The notes under the pieces were generated by a model. That model was not told the origin of the DNA and searched no databases. It saw nothing but the letters and a program-made list of their open reading frames with translations. A stretch of 64,000 nucleotides of DNA from Legionella sp. (lineage in GTDB: Bacteria; Pseudomonadota; Gammaproteobacteria; Legionellales; Legionellaceae), in assembly GCA_017306715.1 (NCBI GenBank), contig JAFKHV010000014.1, positions 17,369 through 81,368 on the forward strand, in the 5' to 3' direction. The position numbers and the translations under genes were made by a program. Position 1 is the first letter of the stretch. Each line of letters starts with the position of its first letter. Of this stretch, positions 10,144 to 18,261 are shown in pieces.

Positions 10144-10602
10144 TTAAAGAGAAAAGTTTTTCATTTCATCAGGCAAACTATTGTCACCCGCGCTCTCCTC
10201 GGCAAGCCATGCGTTACGGCGTGTCTCCCAAAGTTCATTACTCCATACTTCAAACTTATTACCCTGACCTATCATCACGACATCTTTATCCAACTGGGCA
10301 TAGTTTCTCAAAACTGGAGGCACAAGAATCCTCCCACTTGCATCGATTTCAATATCGGTAGCATGTCCAATCAATAAGCGTTGGATTCTGCGTGCTGCAG
10401 CATTAAAACTGGGCAGTTTCTGCAGGTTATTTTCTATCACTTGCCATTGGGGGGCTGTGTACAACAACAAACAGGTTTCTTCAGTATCAATCGTTACCAC
10501 CAGAGGTGTTTTTTCCTCGGTGCACAACGCCGTACGATAACGCGTGGGTATAGCCATGCGTCCTTTAGCGTCGATTGTAATGTTATTGATTCCTCGGAAC
10601 AT
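10144..10602 (-). CDS. mraZ: Transcriptional regulator MraZ
   Basis: DNA-binding regulator and first gene of the dcw cluster. It has two SpoVT/AbrB-like half-domains, each with the DxxGR core: [10 protein letters not shown] near residue 12 and [10 protein letters not shown] near residue 90. MraZ rings bind short direct repeats in their own promoter. A ten-base-phased ladder of such repeats lies just upstream (separate entry), which suggests autoregulation. The frame extends to a GTG at 10632, but that would place the boxes inside the coding region; the ATG at 10602 gives the conserved [15 protein letters not shown] start and a normal length of 152. Confidence 0.95.
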   Translation of the reverse strand: MFRGINNITIDAKGRMAIPTRYRTALCTEEKTPLVVTIDTEETCLLLYTAPQWQVIENNLQKLPSFNAAARRIQRLLIGHATDIEIDASGRILVPPVLRNYAQLDKDVVMIGQGNKFEVWSNELWETRRNAWLAEESAGDNSLPDEMKNFSL

Positions 10603-10627
10603 GATTTTTCTCAGTGAAGAAACAACC

Positions 10628-10700
10628 TCCACAATTTTCCACTTTCTGGTATTTTAACCCACATTTATACACTATAGAAACACATTTCTACACTCGTCAA
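10628..10700 (-). promoter_or_regulatory. mraZ promoter and phased MraZ-box repeats
   Basis: On the minus strand TTGACG (10695-10700) and TATAGT (10671-10676) are 18 bases apart and form a good sigma70 promoter. Downstream, pentamers GTGTA (10668-10672), GTGGG (10658-10662), GTGGA (10638-10642) and GTGGA (10628-10632) lie in exact ten-base register, with one register position (10648-10652) empty. Characterised MraZ operators are short G-rich repeats spaced by five bases, so this is the expected architecture. The boxes overlap or follow the predicted transcription start. Confidence 0.75.
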
Positions 10701-10760
10701 GAAAAAAAATTATTTTTATTGCAGAAAATGGGTTCAAGATGGAATTTAATTGGGGCAAAT

Positions 10761-10782
10761 CGGATTGATAAGATTCAATCCG
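10761..10782 (-). terminator. Hairpin between mraZ promoter and coaX
   Basis: Perfect 8-bp inverted repeat CGGATTGA/TCAATCCG with a six-base loop, located between the coaX stop (10820) and the mraZ promoter, both on the minus strand. It would end coaX transcription before the mraZ operon. No strong T-run follows, so its strength is uncertain. Confidence 0.5.
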
Positions 10783-10819
10783 ACTGAACTTAACTTAAAA
10801 ATGAGGGAGGCTGGTTTAA

Positions 10820-11587
10820 TTAACCATTCATGAGGGCTGCAAGGCGAATACCTTGTAAAACTAAATCGGGTACGTGATGATCGTACAAATCTTGTTTTTC
10901 AAATAAGGAGGCAAAGCCCCCTGTTGCCAGTACGAGCGCTTTTTGGGTGTTAAATGCTTCATGATTCATTCTTGCAATCAACTCGCGGCACGCACCGAGA
11001 ACCCCGTAGTACACACCCGATTGAATACTTTCAATCGTTGAGCGACCAATCGTATTATCGATGCGAATGATTTCTACCGCGGGTAATTTGGCCGTATTTT
11101 TAGATAAGGCATCAACGGATAAACGCACCCCGGGTAAAATAGCACCACCCAAGTAGGCTTTTTGCGCAGTGATTACACAAAACGTTGTCGCCGTACCAAA
11201 ATCAATCACAATGATATTTTGGTTAGGATAGCTGTGTGCTGCAGCTATCGCATTGGCAATCCTATCTGCCCCCACCTCCACTGGATTACGATATTTTATA
11301 TTTAATCCGGTTTTTACTCCCGCCTGCAGCAGGAACGGATCGATAGCAAAATATTTTAAACAGGCAGCTCGCAGTGAATAATCAAGCTGGGGGACCACCG
11401 AACAAATACCAATCTGACTAATTTGCGTTGGAGAACAGTCGTTTTCCCTTAAAACACTTTTCAAAAAAATACCAATTTCATCGGAAGTACTTACTTGTGA
11501 GGTTTGGCGAAAACGTAATTTTATTTCGTCACCATCAAAGACACCACCATATATATGAGAGTTTCCTACATCAATGCATAAAATCAT
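10820..11587 (-). CDS. coaX: Type III pantothenate kinase
   Basis: First enzyme of coenzyme A synthesis (pantothenate to 4'-phosphopantothenate), of the ASKHA fold type III class. The phosphate-1 motif DVGNSHIYGG is at the N-terminus. It is followed by VGADRIANA, IDFGTATTF and GGAILPGV, the usual CoaX blocks. The frame extends to 11719, but residue 45 (ATG at 11587) begins MILCIDVGNSH and gives the normal length of 255. The upstream extension would also run through the terminator at 11664-11688. No strong ribosome-binding site is seen. Confidence 0.94.
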   Translation of the reverse strand: MILCIDVGNSHIYGGVFDGDEIKLRFRQTSQVSTSDEIGIFLKSVLRENDCSPTQISQIGICSVVPQLDYSLRAACLKYFAIDPFLLQAGVKTGLNIKYRNPVEVGADRIANAIAAAHSYPNQNIIVIDFGTATTFCVITAQKAYLGGAILPGVRLSVDALSKNTAKLPAVEIIRIDNTIGRSTIESIQSGVYYGVLGACRELIARMNHEAFNTQKALVLATGGFASLFEKQDLYDHHVPDLVLQGIRLAALMNG

Positions 11588-11663
11588 ATGTGCACACGGT
11601 TCTAAAAATGCTTGATAGTAAATCGGTCTGTAGTGGATAGCAAGTGGCGTGACCCAGTCGCCA

Positions 11664-11688
11664 TAAAAAAACCCCACCAGAGGTGGGG
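11664..11688 (-). terminator. Intrinsic terminator of the L,D-transpeptidase gene
   Basis: Stem CCCCACC (11672-11678) pairs with GGTGGGG (11682-11688) across a three-base loop. On the minus strand it is followed by seven T (11665-11671), a classical rho-independent terminator about 60 bases after the stop at 11747. Confidence 0.85.
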
Positions 11689-11746
11689 TATGAGTGGAGA
11701 TGCAACATGTTATTAACATTTATGCTCTTAAGAACATAAATTAATT

Positions 11747-12304
11747 TTAGTAGGGTTTTACAATAACGGTAGTGCCAATATCAGCAAAATCCTGGTTTAA
11801 CCATTTTGCAGCACTGGGTAGAACACGAATACAGCCATGGCTTGCATTATAATTCGGCACATCGTAAGCAGCATGAATTGAGTAGCCGCCATGGAAATGC
11901 ATACAATAAGGCATCCGCGCACCGCCATTAGTTTCTATCGGGTAGAGACTTGAAGTACATTCCTCCCCTTTTTTAGAATAAATTTTATAGGTACCTGTTA
12001 CCGTGCGACAAGGTCTACCGGTATCCTCACAAAAATCTTTACCACCAGAGGCACTACCCGTATTTACGCGATTCCCTTCCTTATCATATGCCGCCCAAGC
12101 AGTGGCTTTCGGGTCAAATACAATGACTTTATGACCAGTAGGAGTACGTTTTTCCGGAAAAACACTACGACCTTTATGATCGCTGGACATACTCTTGGTG
12201 TAGTGGGTGTAACCTGCATCATCTACAACCGCCACCCCCCTATCCATAGTGGAGCATGATGCAGCCAATGCACAGATGGGTACCAGCAATAGCGCTTTTT
12301 TCAT
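11747..12304 (-). CDS. L,D-transpeptidase (YkuD) lipoprotein
   Basis: Periplasmic peptidoglycan-modifying enzyme or protein-anchoring transpeptidase. MKKALLLVPICALAASC is a lipoprotein signal with lipobox LAAS-C, so the enzyme should be membrane-anchored. The YkuD catalytic region shows HFHGGYSIHAAYDVP and SHGCIRV, with the catalytic Cys in SHGC. The ATG at 12304 follows AGGGAG; an upstream in-frame ATG at 12319 lacks this spacing. Length is about 185. A strong terminator follows, so this is probably a single-gene transcript. Cross-linking and other YkuD functions cannot be distinguished here. Confidence 0.9.
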   Translation of the reverse strand: MKKALLLVPICALAASCSTMDRGVAVVDDAGYTHYTKSMSSDHKGRSVFPEKRTPTGHKVIVFDPKATAWAAYDKEGNRVNTGSASGGKDFCEDTGRPCRTVTGTYKIYSKKGEECTSSLYPIETNGGARMPYCMHFHGGYSIHAAYDVPNYNASHGCIRVLPSAAKWLNQDFADIGTTVIVKPY

Positions 12305-12415
12305 TTTTTTCTCCCTCATTTTTTCTTTGTTATCGGGAGATTTCTAAATAGGTTTAGTACTTTTTATAATTTTTTTTTACTTTGTGCGTTTTTAATGGAT
12401 ACATCGTTTATTTTT

Positions 12416-12784
12416 TCAGTGCTTGGTCTCTTGTTTTGGGAGCATAAAAAGCACGGCTGACTTCAATTGTTCATCAGTACACTCAAAGCATCCCCCACGT
12501 GGCGGCATCGCATTCATCCCTTCATAGGTATGTAGAAGCAACTGGTTTATTCCTTGTTTCAATCGCGGCCGCCAATCCTCAATATTTTTTAATCGAGGTG
12601 CACCAAGAGGAATTGTTGGCGAGCTGGCGTGGCAAGTACTACAGAAATGCTGATAAATTTGTTCGCTCTCATTTTTGGTATTTCGAATTTTTTGCAAAAA
12701 ATCCTGAGGATGATGGGACGCCGCAATTACGCAATGAGTAAAAGCATGAAATACAAGAAATAAAAATACTCGCCGCTGAAACAT
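12416..12784 (-). CDS. Cytochrome c5-like monohaem protein
   Basis: Small exported c-type cytochrome. The signal peptide runs from MFQRRVFLFLVF to about CVIAAS. The haem-binding motif CSTCH lies near residue 48. A likely axial Met lies in AMPPRGGC, and two further Cys (GGCFEC) are typical of the c5/CccE type, where they form a disulfide. The ATG at 12784 follows AAGGA and gives 122 residues with a proper signal peptide; the longer frame to 12862 would bury it. It probably serves electron transfer at the periplasmic side. It is divergent from flgA. Confidence 0.85.
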   Translation of the reverse strand: MFQRRVFLFLVFHAFTHCVIAASHHPQDFLQKIRNTKNESEQIYQHFCSTCHASSPTIPLGAPRLKNIEDWRPRLKQGINQLLLHTYEGMNAMPPRGGCFECTDEQLKSAVLFMLPKQETKH

Positions 12785-12845
12785 AAAAATCCTTAAAACG
12801 ATGCACAATTTACGATATGATGTTCCAAACATTAAACGGATGTTA

Positions 12846-13550
12846 ATGGTGAAAAAAAGCATACTAATTGGTTTATTTATTTTTGCAAGTACACAGGTCT
12901 TAGCAGAGGAAATCCAATCCCCTGAGTTACTGACTAAAAAAATTGAAAACTATATCTATCAGGAACTATCGCACCGGCATGAGGGTAAACTGCACGTTTC
13001 AGCCGATAAAATTGATTCAAAACTTAGTTTAAAAGTCTGTGCTGAAGAGCAATTAATTGTCTTTAATCCCTACGCTACGCCACTATCTGAGGCAAGTACG
13101 ATGGGTATACGCTGTCAGGAGCCAGACAACCGCTGGTCTTTATATGTACCGGTGCGAATTAGCCTTATGAAGACAATCTATATCGCCAGTAGAACCATGC
13201 ATAAGGGTGAGACTATAACAGGAAGTGATCTGGTGCAGGCGGAGATGGATGTACATAAATTAAAAAATGGTTATTTTGATGATATTGATAAACTTATAGG
13301 CCGAGCATGTAAAAATACGATTCCCGTAAACTCAGCTTTTAATCCACAAAATATCGAACTCGCAAAAGTTATTCACAAAGGGGAACGCGTAAAGATTACA
13401 ACCACCAACAACACCTTATCTATCAGTATGGACGGTCTGGCGATGAATGATGGTGCAATTGGTGATTCGATTAGTGTTCGTAATTTAACCTCCAATAAAG
13501 TACTGGAGGCGCAAGTGGCAGGTGAAAAACAGGTCACAGTGATTTTTTAA
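12846..13550 (+). CDS. flgA: Flagellar basal-body P-ring assembly protein FlgA
   Basis: Periplasmic chaperone for assembly of the flagellar P ring from FlgI. It has an N-terminal signal peptide (KKSILIGLFIFASTQVLA) and a SAF domain. The C-terminal signature GDSISVRNLTSNKVLEAQV is typical of FlgA. Candidate starts are ATG at 12840 and 12846; GGA lies five bases before the second. No rod or hook genes follow, so flgA is separated from the main flgB-L operon, with flgM and flgN downstream as in many gammaproteobacteria. Confidence 0.93.
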   Translation: MVKKSILIGLFIFASTQVLAEEIQSPELLTKKIENYIYQELSHRHEGKLHVSADKIDSKLSLKVCAEEQLIVFNPYATPLSEASTMGIRCQEPDNRWSLYVPVRISLMKTIYIASRTMHKGETITGSDLVQAEMDVHKLKNGYFDDIDKLIGRACKNTIPVNSAFNPQNIELAKVIHKGERVKITTTNNTLSISMDGLAMNDGAIGDSISVRNLTSNKVLEAQVAGEKQVTVIF

Positions 13551-13588
13551 TACAAATCCTAACCCACTAAAAAATATAATTTTTTTAT

Positions 13589-13615
13589 TAAAGTTTTGTA
13601 AAAATCGGCCGATAA
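13589..13615 (+). promoter_or_regulatory. FliA (sigma28) promoter of flgM-flgN
   Basis: TAAA (13589-13592), exactly 15 bases, then GCCGATAA (13608-13615). This equals the canonical sigma28 flagellar consensus. It lies about 54 bases before the flgM start, as expected for a late-class promoter that makes FlgM part of its own feedback loop. Confidence 0.88.
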
Positions 13616-13668
13616 CTAAATTTAGTGGATATTTTAAGTCAATTAACAACGAAGTTGAGGGTAATGTT

Positions 13669-13965
13669 ATGGTTAATCAAATTAGCGATCCGCCTACGGT
13701 GAAAACTTTAGAGTGCGAACGTATTAAAAATAAATCTGAGGTATTTAAGCAGGTTATAGTGGATACAAATCAATCCTATGAAGATAGTTTCAGCGTGAGC
13801 AATTTAACCAAGCAGCTGGAAGCGATAACAAAATCACTCGAAGGGATTGCTGAGGTGAATGAGGCTCGAGTACTTTATTTTAAAGCAGCACTTGCATCGA
13901 ATACTTATGCGGTTAACTGCGAGCACCTTGCAACAAAAATGCTACAATTGAGTAAAGACCTCTAG
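13669..13965 (+). CDS. flgM: Anti-sigma28 factor FlgM
   Basis: Negative regulator that holds FliA until the hook is finished and FlgM is secreted through the flagellar export channel. The 98-residue protein is polar with a disordered N-terminal half. The C-terminal sigma-binding helices follow the family pattern, including VLYFKAALASNTYAVN and HLATKMLQL. The identification is supported by the perfect sigma28 promoter upstream, flgA before it and flgN after it. The ATG at 13669 follows GAGG. Confidence 0.9.
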   Translation: MVNQISDPPTVKTLECERIKNKSEVFKQVIVDTNQSYEDSFSVSNLTKQLEAITKSLEGIAEVNEARVLYFKAALASNTYAVNCEHLATKMLQLSKDL

Positions 13966-13982
13966 AGAAATAAGGTTGTTAT

Positions 13983-14471
13983 ATGGATCATAACGAAAAA
14001 ATAAATAAATTGTGTGCCTGCTTACGTGAGGAAATTAGCTGGGTTGAGAATCTCAATCAGATCCTCCTTGAAGAACGCAAAGCTTTAGAGACACGAAAGT
14101 TTTCTTTATTAGACGAATTCGCACAACAAAAACATGATCTCTCCAAAAAGCTTGAGCAAAGCGCTCAAGAACGAATGATTTTGATTAATAAAGATGATAA
14201 AGGTTTAGAATTATGTTTACGCGAATTTTTATTTGGTCATAGCGAAAGCGATGTGCAACAAGTAAATTCGCTCAATACACAATTGTCTACATTACTAAAT
14301 CAATGTCGTGAACTCAATTCTGTGAATGGTCAAGTGATCGCCAATAATCTTTATATACGTAAAGAGATGGTAAATACTTTATCCGGACATGGCGGCAATG
14401 CTATGGATATTTACAATGCTCATGGCAATATAACCATATCTCGTAATCAAGATCACTATCGCGAAGTTTAA
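13983..14471 (+). CDS. flgN: Flagellar export chaperone FlgN
   Basis: Cytoplasmic chaperone for the hook-filament junction proteins FlgK and FlgL. It is 162 residues long, almost entirely helical, with a long N-terminal coiled coil (LREEISWVENLNQILLEER) typical of FlgN and a polar tail. The gene starts 17 bases after flgM and shares its sigma28 promoter. Sequence conservation in this family is low, so context carries much of the call. Confidence 0.88.
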   Translation: MDHNEKINKLCACLREEISWVENLNQILLEERKALETRKFSLLDEFAQQKHDLSKKLEQSAQERMILINKDDKGLELCLREFLFGHSESDVQQVNSLNTQLSTLLNQCRELNSVNGQVIANNLYIRKEMVNTLSGHGGNAMDIYNAHGNITISRNQDHYREV

Positions 14472-14475
14472 TGAT

Positions 14476-14497
14476 GATGCCAGGGGTTCCTGGCATC
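14476..14497. terminator. Bidirectional hairpin between flgN and the SDR gene
   Basis: Nine-base stem GATGCCAGG/CCTGGCATC with loop GGTT, lying between the convergent flgN (stop at 14471) and SDR gene (14501). On the plus strand it is followed by the T-rich TATTTATT. It probably ends transcription from flgN and may work from both sides. Confidence 0.65.
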
Positions 14498-14500
14498 TAT

Positions 14501-15232
14501 TTATTGCATTCTTAAAGCACCATCAAGGCGAATCACTTCACCATTAATCATTTCGTTCTCAACGATATGGCTGACAAGTGCTGCAAATTCCTCTGGTTTA
14601 CCAAAACGTTTCGGGAACGTCATTGTTTTGATTAATTGTTCCTGTACTTCTTCTGGCATATTAAGCAGCATGGGCGTTGCTATGAGACCTGGCGCAATGG
14701 TATTAACTCTGATTCCATGTTGTGCCAGTTCACGCGCGGCAGGTAAAGTCATAGCGACAATACCTCCTTTAGAGGCACTGTATGCCGCTTGACCGACTTG
14801 CCCTTCATATGCAGCAATCGAGGCGGTATTAATAATAACTCCACGTTCTGCTTCATCCAAAGGCAGTTTTGACATTGCGTAAGCGGCCACACGCATTACG
14901 TTAAAGGTACCAATTAAATTAACATCGATTACATGTTTAAAAGCATCTAAAGGCATGGGGTTTTCTCTGCCAACAATGCGCTTGGCGGGCGCTATCCCTG
15001 CACAATTAATGCAGACTTGCGGCACTCCCAGCGCAGCAATAGTTTGTTGCATTGCGTCCATAACGGCCTCATCACTCGTCACATCGCACGCTACAAAAAA
15101 ATCCGCTGTTGTTGCTGGCTGTGTATCCCAAACCGCCACTTGTAATCCTTTTTCTTTTAAGAAGCTTGCACAGGCCTTACCCATACCGGAGGCACCACCA
15201 GTGATGAGGGCTACTTTATGGTCTAACTTCAC
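14501..15232 (-). CDS. Short-chain dehydrogenase/reductase, 3-hydroxyacyl-CoA type
   Basis: Classical SDR of 243 residues. It has the cofactor motif TGGASGMG (11-18), the NCAG-like motif INCAGIAP, and the catalytic Ser/Tyr/Lys in NTASIAAYEGQVGQ and YSASKGG. An acidic residue following the second strand (VWDTQ) suggests NAD(H) preference. The sequence resembles type-2 3-hydroxyacyl-CoA dehydrogenases (HSD10-like), which act in fatty acid or branched-chain degradation; substrate is inferred. The start is GTG at 15232 behind GGGAG. It lies two bases after the isochorismatase-like gene, so the pair forms an operon. Confidence 0.88.
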   Translation of the reverse strand: MKLDHKVALITGGASGMGKACASFLKEKGLQVAVWDTQPATTADFFVACDVTSDEAVMDAMQQTIAALGVPQVCINCAGIAPAKRIVGRENPMPLDAFKHVIDVNLIGTFNVMRVAAYAMSKLPLDEAERGVIINTASIAAYEGQVGQAAYSASKGGIVAMTLPAARELAQHGIRVNTIAPGLIATPMLLNMPEEVQEQLIKTMTFPKRFGKPEEFAALVSHIVENEMINGEVIRLDGALRMQ

Positions 15233-15234
15233 GG

Positions 15235-15789
15235 TTACTCTCCCTGTTGTAAAAATTCACGGCTTAATTGTTTAAAATCGGCATCGGCTGAAGTACGCAG
15301 CCATTCAAAGAAAACCATTTCCCGAGTGACTAAATGCACCCCCGCCTGCTCCATACGCTTGAGGCCAAATTGATAATCATCCATCTTCCGACTACTGGTC
15401 GCATCAACCAAAACAAATACCTCATAGCCATAAGTTTTTAACTGCATAGCCGTTTGTAAAACACACACATGAGTTTCTATCCCGATGAGAAGACATTGTT
15501 TTCTTTGAAGCTGCTGACAGTGGGTAAAAAAACTTTTATCACTCATGCAAGAGAAAGCACGCTTATCAAAATGAGGTTCATCCTGTACTAGGGAGGCTAA
15601 TTCCTTAACGGTTGCACCCAAACCCTGAGTATATTGCTCGCTCACTAGAAGCGGTATTTGCATTTTTTTAGCTAAGCGCAGTAACCAGGCACAGTTATAT
15701 ACAAGTTGCTCAGGATTCATTACCGCCGGGGTAAGTTTTTCCTGAACATCAATGAGCAACAATACCGAATTATTTTTATCAATTAACAT
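15235..15789 (-). CDS. Isochorismatase-fold cysteine hydrolase
   Basis: Member of the isochorismatase-like hydrolases (YcaC/nicotinamidase group). The fold signature LLIDVQEKLTPAV starts near residue 10 and supplies the catalytic Asp. A Lys equivalent lies in HFDKRAFSCM. The catalytic Cys block is IGIETHVCVLQTA, with Cys near residue 117. Length 184 is normal. The true substrate is unknown; many of this group are amidases or detoxifying enzymes. The ATG at 15789 follows GGGAGATAAGG. It is the first gene of a two-gene unit with the SDR. Confidence 0.87.
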   Translation of the reverse strand: MLIDKNNSVLLLIDVQEKLTPAVMNPEQLVYNCAWLLRLAKKMQIPLLVSEQYTQGLGATVKELASLVQDEPHFDKRAFSCMSDKSFFTHCQQLQRKQCLLIGIETHVCVLQTAMQLKTYGYEVFVLVDATSSRKMDDYQFGLKRMEQAGVHLVTREMVFFEWLRTSADADFKQLSREFLQQGE

Positions 15790-15904
15790 CCTTATCTCCC
15801 TGTTATTCCGTCAGTATAACATCGGTCACCAGATACAGCTAAAGCTTGATACATCAATCAGGAATTTAAGTGCCTCTTAAACAACGGTGCGTCGCAAAGG
15901 AGTG

Positions 15905-15925
15905 ACGCCACATTAGTCGTGGCGT
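15905..15925 (-). terminator. Hairpin downstream of the HtrA protease gene
   Basis: ACGCCAC (15905-15911) pairs with GTGGCGT (15919-15925) across seven bases, about 38 bases after the protease stop. It lacks a T-tract on the minus strand, so it is only a candidate terminator or mRNA-stabilising stem. Confidence 0.4.
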
Positions 15926-15962
15926 TCTGCTAGAAATTTAAGATAACCTTAGTAACGATAAT

Positions 15963-17027
15963 TTACACACCAGCAATATCGATTGTTTTTAAAGCAATAT
16001 CCATTTGTTTATTTCCACGCTGTATCGACAGCGTAATTTTTTCGCCAACTTTTATATCGGTTAACTGATTGTAGAGTGAATCGTAATTTTCAACATTATG
16101 GCCGTTTAACGCAACAATAATATCTCCCAAGATAATATGTCCCCAGGCATCGCGATGTGTTCCACGTAGTTTACCTAAAGCGGCTGGAGTATTGGGTAAA
16201 ATATCGCCAATAAGTACACCACGATTTATCCCGAGGCGTTCCGCAATATTCGGTGCCACACTCTGTATGCCGATACCTGCAAGAACGACACGACCATGTT
16301 TGATTATTTGAGTCACAATCCGCTCAATATCATCAGCAGGTACAGCAAAACCTACTCCTGCAGAAGATCCGGAGCGTGAATAAATCATTGTATTTAATCC
16401 AATTAATTGCCCGGCGCTATTAAGTAACGGACCGCCTGAGTTACCTGGATTAATCGGGGTATCTGTTTGAATCATATTGCGAATGGTAACACCGCCAATC
16501 CCTGGAACTTGTCGTCCTAAAGCGGAAATAACTCCTTTAGATAAACTATGGTCCAAACCATAAGGATTACCAATTGCGATGGCCTTTTGACCTACGATCA
16601 GATCCGGTAAATGAACGACTTCAAAGGGTTTAAAAGATTTTAAGGAAGCCAAAGCATGTGGGGAAGTTATTTTTAATACAGCAATATCTTTGCGTGGTTC
16701 AGCACCTAATATTTTTGCAGGTACCGTCATATTTCCCAAAGTTATTGCTAACTTATCAGCACCTTTGATCACATGAAAATTCGTTACAATGTGTCCTTTA
16801 TCATCCCAAATGATACCAGAGCCCGCACCATCTGAAACTTGCATTGTTTTAAACGAGATGCGATTCGTAACGGTGGCTAAGCGATGTACATAAACAACCT
16901 TAGGTGAAGCCTCCTGAAATACCTGTATCGTATTTTGTTCATCAGGCAGTAATGCATTCACATTGAGACTAAACCCTGGGGCAGTCAGAAATAAGCTCAA
17001 AATAAAAGCCAAGTGATGTTTTTTCAT
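15963..17027 (-). CDS. HtrA/Deg-family periplasmic serine protease, single PDZ
   Basis: Trypsin-like envelope quality-control protease. It has a signal peptide or N-terminal anchor (KKHHLAFILSLFLTAPGFSL). The catalytic triad lies in TNFHVI (His), RKDIAVLK (Asp) and NPGNSGGPL (Ser). One PDZ domain follows (about 255-345). The 354-residue length and single PDZ match DegS-like or short DegQ-like forms rather than the two-PDZ DegP. A DegS role in sigmaE signalling is possible but cannot be assigned without knowing the anchor and partners. The ATG at 17027 follows TGGAG. Confidence 0.92.
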   Translation of the reverse strand: MKKHHLAFILSLFLTAPGFSLNVNALLPDEQNTIQVFQEASPKVVYVHRLATVTNRISFKTMQVSDGAGSGIIWDDKGHIVTNFHVIKGADKLAITLGNMTVPAKILGAEPRKDIAVLKITSPHALASLKSFKPFEVVHLPDLIVGQKAIAIGNPYGLDHSLSKGVISALGRQVPGIGGVTIRNMIQTDTPINPGNSGGPLLNSAGQLIGLNTMIYSRSGSSAGVGFAVPADDIERIVTQIIKHGRVVLAGIGIQSVAPNIAERLGINRGVLIGDILPNTPAALGKLRGTHRDAWGHIILGDIIVALNGHNVENYDSLYNQLTDIKVGEKITLSIQRGNKQMDIALKTIDIAGV

Positions 17028-17346
17028 TTTTTACTCCATGCAATTCATTAAAAAAACTAATGAGTTCACGCTTAACGCAATATTTTTAACGAGCAAGGGG
17101 ATATTTGGCAACTATTTTGATCCAGTAAACATAAAACATGGGCTGAGATAATTCGATGAACACTTCTGCTCTATATAATGATTCCATATGGCCAGCATGC
17201 CGCTCTTTGCTCCTTCACGAGGCAGCATTGTAATATATAAAACCAGAAAAGTCACCAATTAACTCAAAAGGATAAATTTAGGGCATTATTAAGTGTTTAA
17301 CTGGAGTTTTATGGAAACAATCAAAACTCCACGAACAATTATGGCC
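17028..17346. other. Intergenic region with one hairpin
   Basis: About 319 bases without a credible gene. The only clear structure is a 9-bp inverted repeat TGGAGTTTT (17302-17310)/AAAACTCCA (17323-17331) with a 12-base loop, just after the stop of the minus-strand coiled-coil protein gene; it could be its terminator. The remainder is AT-rich, presumably including the protease promoter. Confidence 0.5.
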
Positions 17347-18234
17347 TTAAGGAATACTCACCATCGCCGGTTGCCCCTCCTGTGCCTCATCTAAAGAGGT
17401 AGAGGGTGATTTATTATTGACTACAGGAGGTTGCGGTCTAAAAAGAGAGTGGCGTTGTAAAGGGTATTTGTTTACGTTGGTGGCGCTATCAGGTGCTAAC
17501 TGTGTTGGATTGGTATGCACGCGTGTTTGATTTAATGAAATGCTCGTCACTGGCACCCCCGTAAATAATTGTACCAACATTTGCAAAGGGGTCTTCAGTG
17601 CATCAAAAAATGTACTTGTTCCTGCTTTAAGTGTCTCCAGAGCAATATTTTCTGAATTACCGATGTGACGTAAATATACCTCTTTATAAACATCAGAATG
17701 TTGATGATAGAGATCATCGAGTTTTTGCATGTGAGTATCTTCTTGCTTGAGCAATTCGCGTTCATGCTCAATATTTGCACTCAAAAGTTTTTCACGGCGC
17801 TCTTTTAATAACTTGATTTCCTCGTCATAACTAGCCAATTTTTCCTTACTTACTTCTCGTTTTAGTTTGAAACGCTCTTTACGCTCAACCGTATTTTCGC
17901 CATCGGTTAAAATATTAGCTTCCAGCTCAATTGATTTTACATCTTCCTCCAGTAATTTTTCTTTTTTTAAATAAATTTGCCGAATTTCCTCATCCAACTC
18001 TTTTATCTCTTTGTTGTTTGTTTCATGAATAGTCTGGTAAGCATCGCGGGGATTTTGTTTCATTTCTTTACGAAGCTCATCCAATCGACCAATTTCAAAT
18101 TCAAGAGATTTTATTTGCGCTTCATCATTCTTTTTCTTTTCACGATTCAATATCATTTGTCGAATAAAAGCCGCGATAATCAGCAACACGCCCAGAGCTG
18201 CTGTGCATAATAAGGCAAGAGTAAGTGGTGCCAT
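17347..18234 (-). CDS. Membrane-anchored coiled-coil protein, unknown function
   Basis: I do not recognise this 295-residue protein. One N-terminal membrane helix (about 4-28, LTLALLCTAALGVLLIIAAF) is followed by a charged Glu/Lys-rich coiled coil (about 32-175). A less polar region (about 195-230) and a Pro/Asn/Ser-rich tail complete it. Topology is probably N-out with a large cytoplasmic body, or an inner-membrane anchor with a periplasmic coiled coil. The ATG at 18234 follows AAGGGGAA. A very short open frame with a good ribosome-binding site lies 27 bases upstream. The function is open; a structural or Legionella-specific role is only a guess. Confidence 0.75.
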   Translation of the reverse strand: MAPLTLALLCTAALGVLLIIAAFIRQMILNREKKKNDEAQIKSLEFEIGRLDELRKEMKQNPRDAYQTIHETNNKEIKELDEEIRQIYLKKEKLLEEDVKSIELEANILTDGENTVERKERFKLKREVSKEKLASYDEEIKLLKERREKLLSANIEHERELLKQEDTHMQKLDDLYHQHSDVYKEVYLRHIGNSENIALETLKAGTSTFFDALKTPLQMLVQLFTGVPVTSISLNQTRVHTNPTQLAPDSATNVNKYPLQRHSLFRPQPPVVNNKSPSTSLDEAQEGQPAMVSIP

Positions 18235-18261
18235 AATATTCCCCTTTTATAATAGAAAAAA

